A stretch of DNA of 42,190 nt from Nannocystaceae bacterium (GTDB lineage Bacteria; Myxococcota_A; Polyangia; Nannocystales; Nannocystaceae): positions 1 through 42,190 of the forward strand of contig JAIBBS010000058.1 of NCBI GenBank assembly GCA_019694555.1, given 5' to 3'. The translations under genes and the position numbers were made by a program. The notes beneath the pieces were generated by a model, which was not told where the DNA came from, searched no databases, and saw only the letters and a list, made by a program, of their open reading frames with translations. This document shows, one piece after another, positions 1 through 11,025 of this stretch (position 1 is its first letter; each line of letters starts with the position of its first letter).

Positions 1-410
1 TTCACCGCGGTGTGGCTGTGGCCGCGCGACGAGCCGGTGACCGCGACGACCGCAGCCGCGGCCACGCCGGCGCCGGTGCCCCCACCGCGCGACGAGCCCC
101 CACCGCGCGCGAGCACCAAGCCAGCCGAGCCCGAAGCGCCCCGCGACGACGACGGCGGCAGCACCGGCGCACCCGCGGTCGCGCCGGCCAAGTCCGCGCC
201 GCCGCGGCCGCGCGCGCGCGGCCGGCTCAAGGTCAACCTCGTGCCCTACGCGCGCGTCACCATCGACGGCCGCGATCGCGGCCAGACCCCGGTCGACACG
301 CCGCTGAGCGCGGGCACGCACCGCGTCGAGCTGTACAATCCCGACAGCGCCCAGCGCCGCACGATCGACGTGCAGGTCGAAGCCGGGCAGACCGCGAGCA
401 TCACGGCGTG

Positions 411-414
<4 letters not shown>
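1..414 (+). CDS. C-terminal part of a membrane protein with PEGA domain, probably a Ser/Thr kinase (5' cut)
   Basis: The reading frame is open from the first base, so the start lies outside the window. What remains begins with a few hydrophobic residues that look like the end of a membrane segment. A Pro/Ala/Asp/Glu-rich linker of about 60 residues follows, then a C-terminal PEGA domain of about 65 residues ([16 protein letters not shown], then GQTPVDTPL and GTHRVEL). PEGA domains are surface or periplasmic beta domains. In myxobacteria, the order membrane segment, Pro-rich linker, PEGA is common at the end of Ser/Thr kinases; the kinase itself is not visible, so that is inference. The stop overlaps the next gene by four bases (GTGA), which suggests translational coupling to the FHA/sigma-54 activator downstream. 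Confidence 0.75.
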
Positions 415-1769
<1,355 letters not shown>

Positions 1770-1810
1770 TTTCGCTTCCGCCACGCGGCCGCAACGGGCA
1801 AGCTGCGCCC

Positions 1811-2131
1811 ATGCCCGACAGCGTCCGCGCGTCCCACATCCTGCTCATGTACAAAGGCTCGATGCGCTCCTCGGCGACGCGCAGCAAGGCCGAGGCCCAG
1901 GCCAGCATCGCGGATTTGCAGGCGCAGCTGCAAAACGGGGCCTCGTTCGCCGAGCTCGCGCGCGCACACTCGGACTGCCCGTCGAAGGCCAAGGGCGGTG
2001 ACCTCGGCAGCTTCGGCCGCGGCCAGATGGTGCCGGAGTTCGAGACCGCCGCGTTCGGCCTGCCGGTCGGTGGCACCAGCGGCGTGGTCGAGACGCCGTT
2101 TGGCTATCACCTGATCCAGCGCACCGCGTGA
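1811..2131 (+). CDS. Parvulin-type peptidyl-prolyl cis-trans isomerase
   Basis: 106 residues, a free-standing rotamase domain. It opens with the family motif VRASHILLMYKGS and continues with FAELARAHSDCPSKAKGGDLG, FGRGQMVPEFE and a closing GVVETPFGYHLIQ, which are the conserved parvulin blocks. No signal peptide or membrane segment is seen, so it should act in the cytoplasm, like PpiC or Pin1-type parvulins, by speeding isomerisation of peptide bonds before proline. The spacing of SHILLMYKGSMRS is closer to Pin1-type eukaryotic-like parvulins than to SurA. It starts 41 bases after the activator and ends 16 bases before the convergent msrA stop. The ATG at 1811 gives an N-terminus typical of single-domain parvulins. 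Confidence 0.93.
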   Translation: MPDSVRASHILLMYKGSMRSSATRSKAEAQASIADLQAQLQNGASFAELARAHSDCPSKAKGGDLGSFGRGQMVPEFETAAFGLPVGGTSGVVETPFGYHLIQRTA

Positions 2132-2147
2132 GCGACGGCCTGCGCGA

Positions 2148-2798
<651 letters not shown>

Positions 2799-2845
2799 GA
2801 TGATCTCCGTGGGTCACGCGGTCGCGTCTGACCGGACCGCGAGGC

Positions 2846-2874
2846 AGTTTACGCTGCGAGCACGCCGGTGCCGA
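2846..2874 (-). promoter_or_regulatory. Candidate sigma-70-type promoter of msrA
   Basis: On the minus strand TCGGCA (2874-2869) and TAAACT (2851-2846) are separated by 17 bases. They match 4 of 6 positions each of the -35 and -10 consensus. This would give a leader of about 40 bases containing the GGAG ribosome site. Seen by eye only. Confidence 0.35.
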
Positions 2875-3015
2875 CCGCAGCAGGCCCACCGCGGCAGTCG
2901 CGCGACAGGCCCGATCGCGTCGCAGGCCCGCGAGTGCGGCCCCGGAGCGGCTTTTTCCGCGGAACCACGATCCCCGTGCGCGCGGCCTCGTCTCGTGGGG
3001 CGGGGGTCGGCAGGC

Positions 3016-4326
3016 GTGAGCGGCGACGTGGGCGCACAGCGAGGGGAACAAGGGGGCGGCACCGCCGTCGCCCGCGTCCGGACGGGTTGGTCGGGCGCGG
3101 GCGCGGCGGCGGCCGTGATGCTGATGGTCTCGGGCGCGTGCGATCCCGACGCGAGCCCGCGGCGGCAGTTCGACGCCACGGTCGCGGCCGACGACGCCGG
3201 TGCCCCGGCGACCGACGGCAGCAGCGACGGCGGCGACGACGGGGGCAGCACCGGCGAGGGCGACAGCCCCGCGCCGACACCCGCCGAGCCGCTGTCGAGC
3301 GAGCAGGTGCAGTTCTACCTCACCCGCATCGCGCCGACGCTGGTCGGTCGCTCGCTCGACTACGACGAGATGCAGCTGGTCGCGCAGGTCGGCGAAGCTG
3401 CGATCGCCCCGATCGTCGATGGTTGGACCGCGGAGCCCGGCTTCGCCGAGGCCATGCGCTTTCTGGTCTCGGACATGCTGCACACCAGCGGCGAGCGCGA
3501 CGGCGTCGACTTCGATCTGCCGGGCAACCTCGCCGCCGAGATCGCGGCCGAGAACCTGCCGTACTCGACGCTGCTGACCGCCGACTACTGCGTCGCCGCC
3601 GACGGCAAGCACATCGCGTGCGACACCGGTGCGCCGTACGAGTCGGGCGTGCTGGCGACCCGCGCGTACCTCATCGCCAACAAGGGCCGCTTCAACCTCA
3701 CCCGCGCCAAGCGCATGCTCGAGACCTTCGCCTGCCGCATCTACCCCATGGAGGCCGAGGTGCAGGTGCCGCTGGCCAAGGCGCGGCTGATCCCGATGTT
3801 CCAGGCCGAGAACCCCGACGAGCAGACCGTCGACGAGGCCAAGGGCGGCTTCGGCAACGGCGTCGCCTGCTACAACTGCCACTCGCAGTTCGGCGCCCAT
3901 GCGCAGTTCTTCGTGCGCTTCGACGATCAGGGTCTGTGGCGCGCCGACGCCACCGGCAGGCAGGACCCCGACGGCGAGCTCGGTCGCGCGGTCGCTGGGC
4001 TCTACGCCTCGCACCTGCAGGCCCCGCGCGCGGCCGCGAGCGAGTCCTCGCAGATGTTCGGCGTCGAGGCCGACAACCTGCGCGGTGCGATGGACGTGCT
4101 CACTGCCAGCGCGCTGTTCCAGCAGTGCACGGTGAAGAACCTGCTCGCGCGGACCTTCGGCCTCGCCGCCGGCGTGTCCGACGACTTCGACGCCGACCTC
4201 ATCGCCGAGCTCGCACAGCGCATCACCGTAGACAGCGACGACCCGACCCTGCGGCACTACGTGTGGTCGATCTTCACCGACCGCCGCGTGGTGGATGCCG
4301 TGGTCGCGACCATGGAGGCGCCATGA
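3016..4326 (+). CDS. Exported lipoprotein with single c-type heme motif, DUF1549-like (PSCyt-related)
   Basis: 436 residues from GTG 3016; GTG 3028 would also fit. After an Arg-containing start there is a hydrophobic run ending MVSGAC, a plausible lipoprotein signal, then an Asp/Gly/Ser-rich tether of about 40 residues. The block LTRIAPTLVGRSLDYDEM and the following 40 residues resemble DUF1549-type planctomycete cytochrome domains (inference). A CYNCH sequence at about residues 285-289 is a CXXCH heme-attachment motif. The C-terminal part (NLLARTFGLAAGVSDDFDADLI) resembles the ends of DUF1585/DUF1553-type proteins. Likely an envelope-located c-type cytochrome of unknown partner. Its stop overlaps the next start as ATGA, so the two are coupled. 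Confidence 0.8.
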   Translation: MSGDVGAQRGEQGGGTAVARVRTGWSGAGAAAAVMLMVSGACDPDASPRRQFDATVAADDAGAPATDGSSDGGDDGGSTGEGDSPAPTPAEPLSSEQVQFYLTRIAPTLVGRSLDYDEMQLVAQVGEAAIAPIVDGWTAEPGFAEAMRFLVSDMLHTSGERDGVDFDLPGNLAAEIAAENLPYSTLLTADYCVAADGKHIACDTGAPYESGVLATRAYLIANKGRFNLTRAKRMLETFACRIYPMEAEVQVPLAKARLIPMFQAENPDEQTVDEAKGGFGNGVACYNCHSQFGAHAQFFVRFDDQGLWRADATGRQDPDGELGRAVAGLYASHLQAPRAAASESSQMFGVEADNLRGAMDVLTASALFQQCTVKNLLARTFGLAAGVSDDFDADLIAELAQRITVDSDDPTLRHYVWSIFTDRRVVDAVVATMEAP

Positions 4327-5858
4327 AGACCTCGCGCGAACCGATGGCCCATCGCCTGCCGCCGGCGCGGCGACGGCAGTTCCTCAAGCTGTGCGGTGCC
4401 GTGCTCGCGGCGCCGGCGGTGCCCGCCGCGCTGCGCTTCGCGGTGAACGAGCAACTGTTCGGCGAGGCCCACGCCTTCGAGGCCGAGTCGAGCCTGCCGA
4501 CCTACTTCATCGAGATGAACCTGCGCGACCAGTGGGACTTCGGCCACGTGTTCGTGCCGCCGGGCATCGCGACCAACCTCGCGAACATCACCCGCGGCGG
4601 CTCGGGCGACGCGCTGTCGTTCTTCTACACCGCGGACAAGATCTCCGCGCACGAGGGCAACTTCTACCTCACGCCCGACTCGGAGATCCTGATCCCGTAT
4701 CTGTCGAACATCGCGGTGTTGGAGACCAACCCGCTGTGCGAAGGCGCGATCCATGGCCACGAGTCGGCCAACCCACTGCGCTCGCCCGGCCGCACCAAGT
4801 CGCAGGACCCGGGCAAGCAGCCGATGTGGATGGGCGAGCCCGGCTACGAGGAGCAGGGCAACGACTACTGGTACTCGTCGACGCCGACGCCGGCGACGCT
4901 GCACAACTACTGGCAGAAGCAGCTGACGCCGGAGCTCGCCAACGGCATCACGATGAAGTTCATCAGCCGCTTCCACACGATCAGCCACTTCGCCGCGGGC
5001 CTGCCCGCCGCGGAGCTGACGCGGATCCAGAGCGTGCAGATGCTGTTCGACACCTTCCCGACCACGGTCGAGCAGCTCGCGCTCGCCAGCGCGGACGAGG
5101 CCGCGGTGTTCGCCGCCGCGCTGCGCCGCGCCGATGGCGGGTTCTTCCGCCGTCACGGCTACGACGAGGTCGCGCGCGCGACCCACGAGGCCCACCTCGC
5201 CGCGGCCGAGGGCAAGTGGTACCACCAGCCCAAGATCGTCGATTTGCCGTTTTCGCCGGAGGAGATCGCCTTCTGGCAAGCGGGCGTGCCGGATCAGGTC
5301 GGCGACAACAAGAAGGCCAACATCTGGGAGCAGGCCGGCTGGGCCTACAAGCTGCTGTCGAACGAGGTCACGCGCACCGTCGCGATGGAGTTCGACTACC
5401 TCGACGTGCACGACACCCGCGAGGAGTCGGTGATGAAGACCATGGCGGCGCAGTCGGCAGTGCCGCTGGCGCGCCTGATCGAGCGCATCAAGGCCATCCC
5501 GGGCATGTGGGATCGCACCGTGATCGCGATCTACAACGCCGACGGCGGACGCTCGCCGTCGGCGAACTCCTACGGCAACGAGGGCAAGAGCTCGTTCGTG
5601 CTCGCCGGTGGCCGCATCCGCGGCGGCTACTACGGCGACGTGCGCGTGGCCGGCAACACCGGCACCGGCCACACGTGGTCGTACGTCTCGCCCGACGACA
5701 GCGGCGCCGCGGTGGTGCCGGTGTCCGGCGGCGAGGGTCGGATCCCCGGAGCCCGCACCTGGCGCACCGTCATGCGCGCGCTGGGCATCCCCGACGACGT
5801 CGCGGGTCAGTATCCCGACGTCGCCGCGCACCAACCCCTGGACTTCATGCTCGCGTAG
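4323..5858 (+). CDS. Tat-exported protein, DUF1501-like
   Basis: 511 residues. The N-terminus carries a twin-arginine export signal, RRRQFLKL at about residues 16-23, then an Ala-rich hydrophobic stretch. The C-terminal third (PLARLIERIKAIPGMWDRTV, then GGRSPSAN, SSFVLAGGRIRGGYYGDV) follows the pattern of DUF1501 proteins, which belong near the alkaline phosphatase/sulfatase fold. The usual FGRTP-like block is GGRSPSAN here. The assignment is by pattern only. It is translated from an ATGA overlap with the CXXCH lipoprotein and is followed 10 bases later by another lipoprotein gene. The three products should be exported together; the substrate is unknown. Confidence 0.8.
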   Translation: MKTSREPMAHRLPPARRRQFLKLCGAVLAAPAVPAALRFAVNEQLFGEAHAFEAESSLPTYFIEMNLRDQWDFGHVFVPPGIATNLANITRGGSGDALSFFYTADKISAHEGNFYLTPDSEILIPYLSNIAVLETNPLCEGAIHGHESANPLRSPGRTKSQDPGKQPMWMGEPGYEEQGNDYWYSSTPTPATLHNYWQKQLTPELANGITMKFISRFHTISHFAAGLPAAELTRIQSVQMLFDTFPTTVEQLALASADEAAVFAAALRRADGGFFRRHGYDEVARATHEAHLAAAEGKWYHQPKIVDLPFSPEEIAFWQAGVPDQVGDNKKANIWEQAGWAYKLLSNEVTRTVAMEFDYLDVHDTREESVMKTMAAQSAVPLARLIERIKAIPGMWDRTVIAIYNADGGRSPSANSYGNEGKSSFVLAGGRIRGGYYGDVRVAGNTGTGHTWSYVSPDDSGAAVVPVSGGEGRIPGARTWRTVMRALGIPDDVAGQYPDVAAHQPLDFMLA

Positions 5859-5867
5859 GCGAGGCGG

Positions 5868-6509
5868 ATGGAGCGCGACATGATCGAGCAACGCATGCCA
5901 CCTGCGCGTCGGATCCTCCTGGGGGCGCTGGCGCTCGCGATGACCGGCCTCGCCGGTTGCTACTCGGGCCTGGGCGATGGCACCCGCCAGATGGGCGACG
6001 ACGGGGCCGACGCGGGCGACGCCGGCGACGCCGGCGAGCCCGATCGCCCGCCGCGCACGCCGGGCCCCGAGGCCATCGACACGCCGTTCGAGCCGCCCGG
6101 CAGCGAGGTCGAGCTGCTGCCGTTCCACGTGCGCCTGGCGAACCTGGCCGCGGTCGCGGGCGTGCACGCCGACGATCCCATGTTCATGGCGCTGCTCGAC
6201 CGGCGCTTCCAGCTCGGCGACCACGACTACGCCAACGGCATCGCGCCGGATCTGAAGTGGACCCCCGAGCGCATGGAGACCTGGGTGAAGGCGGTGCGGC
6301 CGGTCTGCGACGATCCGCGCTTCCAGGCCCGCTACCCCGATCTCGCGACCGACCCGTCCGCGCTGGCCCGCGCCGCCTTCGCGCGCGACCCCTCGCCCGA
6401 GGAGCTGCAGGCCTTCGCCGAGGTCCAGGCCGGCCAGCTCGACGGCGCGGGTCGCTACCGCATGAGTTGTCTGGCGGTGCTCAGCTCACTCGAGTTCGTC
6501 GCACGCTGA
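5868..6509 (+). CDS. Small lipoprotein of the export module, cut-down PSCyt-like protein
   Basis: 213 residues. It has a lipoprotein signal ending LAGC followed by YSGLGDG and an acidic tether with GDAGDAGDAG. The folded part begins near LPFHVRLANLAAVAGV. It contains LARAAFARDPSPEELQAF, which resembles the DUF1595 block of PSCyt proteins, and ends YRMSCLAVLSSLEFVAR, like the C-terminal helix of DUF1553-type proteins. No CXXCH motif is present. The start of the mature protein, CYSGL, matches CYTGL of the DUF1592 lipoprotein at 26747-28447. ATG 5868 has a GAGG a few bases upstream; ATG 5880 and 5895 are alternatives. Function unknown; it probably acts with the two preceding products. Confidence 0.75.
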   Translation: MERDMIEQRMPPARRILLGALALAMTGLAGCYSGLGDGTRQMGDDGADAGDAGDAGEPDRPPRTPGPEAIDTPFEPPGSEVELLPFHVRLANLAAVAGVHADDPMFMALLDRRFQLGDHDYANGIAPDLKWTPERMETWVKAVRPVCDDPRFQARYPDLATDPSALARAAFARDPSPEELQAFAEVQAGQLDGAGRYRMSCLAVLSSLEFVAR

Positions 6510-6523
6510 CAGGCACGGCCCGC

Positions 6524-6547
6524 CCGCGGCGCTATCCTGCGCCGCGG
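6524..6547. promoter_or_regulatory. Perfect 9-bp inverted repeat flanking a TATCCT hexamer
   Basis: CCGCGGCGC (6524-6532) and GCGCCGCGG (6539-6547) are perfect reverse complements, with TATCCT exactly in the six-base loop. It lies between the stop of the preceding lipoprotein and the ATG at 6560. It could end the upstream operon as a strong hairpin, or TATCCT could be the -10 of the next gene with a regulator binding the flanking arms. The GGAGG ribosome site starts where the right arm ends. Confidence 0.5.
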
Positions 6548-6559
6548 AGGTTCGTGTCG

Positions 6560-7090
6560 ATGTCCCGCTCGTGTTCCCCCCGCGCGTGTGCTGGCCTGGT
6601 CCTGTCGCTGTTCGTCGCCGCCTGCGGCTCACCCAAGGGCGATCGCGGCAGCGACATGGCCAAGGCGCTCGACAACAGCAAGAACATCACCGACCACGCG
6701 ACCCAGGTCGATCGCATGAAGAAGCTCGAGCGCAAGGCCGAGGCCGACGCGACCAAGGCCAAGGACGACGCGCTCGCGACGATCACCACGGTCGCGGCCC
6801 CGCTGCCGGCCGACATCGAGGCGGCGTGCGCCCAGGCCAGCGCCGGACTCGATGCATTCAAGCAGCAGCGGCTCAGCGGCCCCGAGCTCGAGCGCTGGAA
6901 CGCGACCAAGGAGCCCGATCTGCGCAAGCTGACCGAGGCGTGCAAGGCCACCGGCTCGATCGAGCGCGGCGTGTGCCTGGGCAGCGCGCTGGCGAAGGCG
7001 CCGATCGAGTTCTTCCCCGACGCGGCGCAGCCCGAGCTCGAGGCCGCGTGCGAGAAGCGCTACGCCGTGGCCGCGCCGCCGCCGGCCTGA
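6560..7090 (+). CDS. Small helical lipoprotein of unknown function
   Basis: 176 residues. A signal ending FVAACGS fits a lipobox with Cys22 as the lipidated residue. The mature part is charged and probably helical, with a coiled-coil-like stretch VDRMKKLERKAEADATKAKDDA. Four further cysteines sit in similar settings (AAC, EAC, GVC, AAC) and could form two disulfides. It ends with AAPPPA. A GGAGG ribosome site lies 8 bases before ATG 6560; GTG 6554 would add two residues. The stop abuts the stop of the helicase gene on the other strand, the two sharing the palindrome TGATCA. I do not recognise the family. Confidence 0.8.
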   Translation: MSRSCSPRACAGLVLSLFVAACGSPKGDRGSDMAKALDNSKNITDHATQVDRMKKLERKAEADATKAKDDALATITTVAAPLPADIEAACAQASAGLDAFKQQRLSGPELERWNATKEPDLRKLTEACKATGSIERGVCLGSALAKAPIEFFPDAAQPELEAACEKRYAVAAPPPA

Positions 7091-9439
<2,349 letters not shown>

Positions 9440-9450
9440 GGTCGATCGCC

Positions 9451-9456
9451 AGCGTA
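9451..9456 (-). promoter_or_regulatory. TAnnnT hexamer (TACGCT) 11 bases before the helicase start
   Basis: On the minus strand TACGCT is followed by 11 bases and then GTG 9439. If this is the -10 element, the mRNA would have almost no leader. No ribosome site is seen in those 11 bases. Confidence 0.35.
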
Positions 9457-9472
9457 CGCCGGCTGCGGCGCT

Positions 9473-10063
9473 TCAGCGCGCCGCGGCCGGCGGAATCGGC
9501 GGCGGCACGAACACGAACACCGCCGGCAGGCGCACGTCGAGGCCGCCGCGGCGAATCTTGGCCATCATCGCCTCGATCTCGGCGTCGAGCAGCGCGCCGA
9601 CCTGCTCGGGTGGATCACAGGGCTCGTAGCCGACGCTGCGCGTGGCCAGCACGTCGCGACCGGCCCGGACCTCGATGCGCAGCTCGCAGCGCTCGGGATC
9701 ATCGGCGGCGGTCAGCTCGAGCGCGACGCCGCGGCGCTTGAGCGCGAGCTGACGTGGCGCCACCGGCGGACGCACGGGCACCGGCGTGATCGCAGACTCG
9801 CCGGTGGGCGCGAGCCAGGCGTCGAAGGTGCCGCGGCACAGCTCGCGCAGCACCGCCTTGTGTTGCGTGCGCAGCAGCGCCTGGACCTCGGCCTCGGCAA
9901 CGTCATCGGGCAACGCCGTGCGCTCGGTCGCGAGCACCGCCCCGCGCATGAAGAGCTGCGTGCACGCCTGCCGACGGTCGTGCCCCGAGACCTCCGACTG
10001 CACGTGGAAGATCTGCCCGCGGTAGCGCACGTCGTGGTTGTATCCGCGCGGCACCGGCACCAT
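9473..10063 (-). CDS. Conserved hypothetical protein
   Basis: 196 residues from ATG 10063, the first start that precedes the conserved-looking block YNHDVRYRGQIFHVQSEVSG. The block reads like a short beta-sheet domain; the phrase FHVQSEVSGHDRRQACTQLFMRGAVLATERT is of a type I recall from myxobacterial hypothetical proteins with a similar N-terminus, but no function is known to me. A helical part QALLRTQHKAVLRELCRGTFD follows, then a basic/hydrophobic middle, and a Pro-rich end (VPPPIPPAAAR). No signal peptide or membrane segment, so probably cytoplasmic. It lies 33 bases before the helicase on the same strand and 215 bases after tetR; neither suggests a job. Confidence 0.75.
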   Translation of the reverse strand: MVPVPRGYNHDVRYRGQIFHVQSEVSGHDRRQACTQLFMRGAVLATERTALPDDVAEAEVQALLRTQHKAVLRELCRGTFDAWLAPTGESAITPVPVRPPVAPRQLALKRRGVALELTAADDPERCELRIEVRAGRDVLATRSVGYEPCDPPEQVGALLDAEIEAMMAKIRRGGLDVRLPAVFVFVPPPIPPAAAR

Positions 10064-10278
10064 GGCCCATCGTTTCACGGCGCGCGATCGGCCGGCAACC
10101 GATAATCCGCGTGAGCGCGCTTTCGGGATGGACCGCGCGGGTGCCCGGGCAGCGCTCGGTCGGGCGGGTCCCGCGAGCTTTGTGGGGTGCGCGGGAGATC
10201 TCCTCGGCGCTGCCGGGCCCCTGGGGGCGCGAGCGGCCCGCGGCTGCAGACACCGCGGAGCCCACGGCCGGCCGCCGC

Positions 10279-10920
10279 TCAAGGCGCGAAGGATCGCATC
10301 AGGTTGTCGACGAAGGCCTCGACGAAGCGCCCCAGGTCCGCGACCGGGAACGCGGCGTGACCTTCGCTGAGTCGACCGCTGAGCAGCAGCGAGGCGAGGC
10401 CGTGCAGCGAGGCCCAGATCAGCAGCGCGGAGTGATCGACGTCGAGGTCCGAGCGCAGGCTGCTGCGCGCGATGCCGGCAGCGATGGTCTCGCGCGTGAC
10501 GACGATGGGACCGAGCGCGCGTCGCATCTCCTCCGACGACAGCGTCGACCAGTCGAGCTCTTCTTCGTCGAACAGCAGTCGGTACAACCACGGGTTCGCG
10601 CGCGCGAAGCCGAGGTATGCATGCGCCATCGATCGCAGCTGGTGCTCGGGTGCCGTGGACGCACCGTCCGAGGCGGCGTCGTCCTGCGTGGACGCGGTGC
10701 CGCGCGTGAGCGCCTCGAGCAACATGCCGACGCCGTGGAATCGGATCTCGCGCAGGATCGACGCCTTGCTGTCGAAGTGCTGATAGATGCCGGTCGAGCT
10801 CATGCCGAGTCGACTGGCGATCGCACGCATGGTGAGGCCCTCTTCACCAGCCTCGGCACCGATCTCGATGCTGACGCGGATGATTTCGTCGTGCAGACCC
10901 GCCTTGGCCGGCAACCTCAC
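10279..10920 (-). CDS. TetR-family transcriptional regulator
   Basis: 213 residues from GTG 10920. The N-terminal helix-turn-helix is clear: LTMRAIASRLGMSSTGIYQHFDSKASILREI, with the typical GIYQHFDSK of TetR proteins. The ligand domain contains ANPWLYRLLF and WASLHGLASLLLSGRL, the WHG-type C-terminal domain of many TetR repressors. The open frame reaches GTG 10938, but that codon overlaps a TAGGAT hexamer, and starting at 10920 leaves a normal-length N-terminal arm; 10938 remains possible. A 20-bp imperfect palindrome lies about 65 bases upstream and may be its own operator. Flanked by a hypothetical gene and cysS on the same strand; its regulon beyond itself is not evident. The inducer is unknown. 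Confidence 0.93.
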   Translation of the reverse strand: MRLPAKAGLHDEIIRVSIEIGAEAGEEGLTMRAIASRLGMSSTGIYQHFDSKASILREIRFHGVGMLLEALTRGTASTQDDAASDGASTAPEHQLRSMAHAYLGFARANPWLYRLLFDEEELDWSTLSSEEMRRALGPIVVTRETIAAGIARSSLRSDLDVDHSALLIWASLHGLASLLLSGRLSEGHAAFPVADLGRFVEAFVDNLMRSFAP

Positions 10921-10928
10921 GAAGACCG

Positions 10929-10934
10929 ATCCTA
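10929..10934 (-). promoter_or_regulatory. TAGGAT hexamer 8 bases before the tetR start
   Basis: On the minus strand TAGGAT is followed by 8 bases and GTG 10920. It fits the TAnnnT pattern seen before several genes here and would give a leaderless or near-leaderless mRNA. Confidence 0.3.
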
Positions 10935-10985
10935 ACACCGTTCCGCGCGGTGTCCCGCGGAATCGTCGCGCGCGGTTTCGTGGCC

Positions 10986-11005
10986 GACCGTTCGGACGAG
11001 CGGTC
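10986..11005. promoter_or_regulatory. Candidate TetR operator, imperfect 20-bp palindrome
   Basis: The half-sites GACCGTTCGG and GACCGCTCGT (read on opposite strands) agree at 8 of 10 positions. The size and two-fold symmetry suit a TetR dimer. It lies upstream of tetR and just past the 3' end of cysS, so autoregulation is the simplest reading. Confidence 0.4.
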
Positions 11006-11025
11006 GCTGCGGCGCGCGGGCGTCG

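Noticed and set aside
3016..6509. Horizontal transfer of the export module
   Set aside because: Base composition and codon choice look like the neighbours, and there are no repeats, tRNA or integrase at its edges.
10064..10278. Possible small gene in the 215-base gap before the conserved hypothetical
   Set aside because: Frames on both strands are Arg/Ala/Gly-rich without motifs or ribosome sites. I see nothing else in the gap apart from short GC-rich repeats.
10111..10935. Plus-strand open frame opposite tetR
   Set aside because: The minus strand has a full TetR protein with a clear helix-turn-helix; the plus frame has no recognisable domain.
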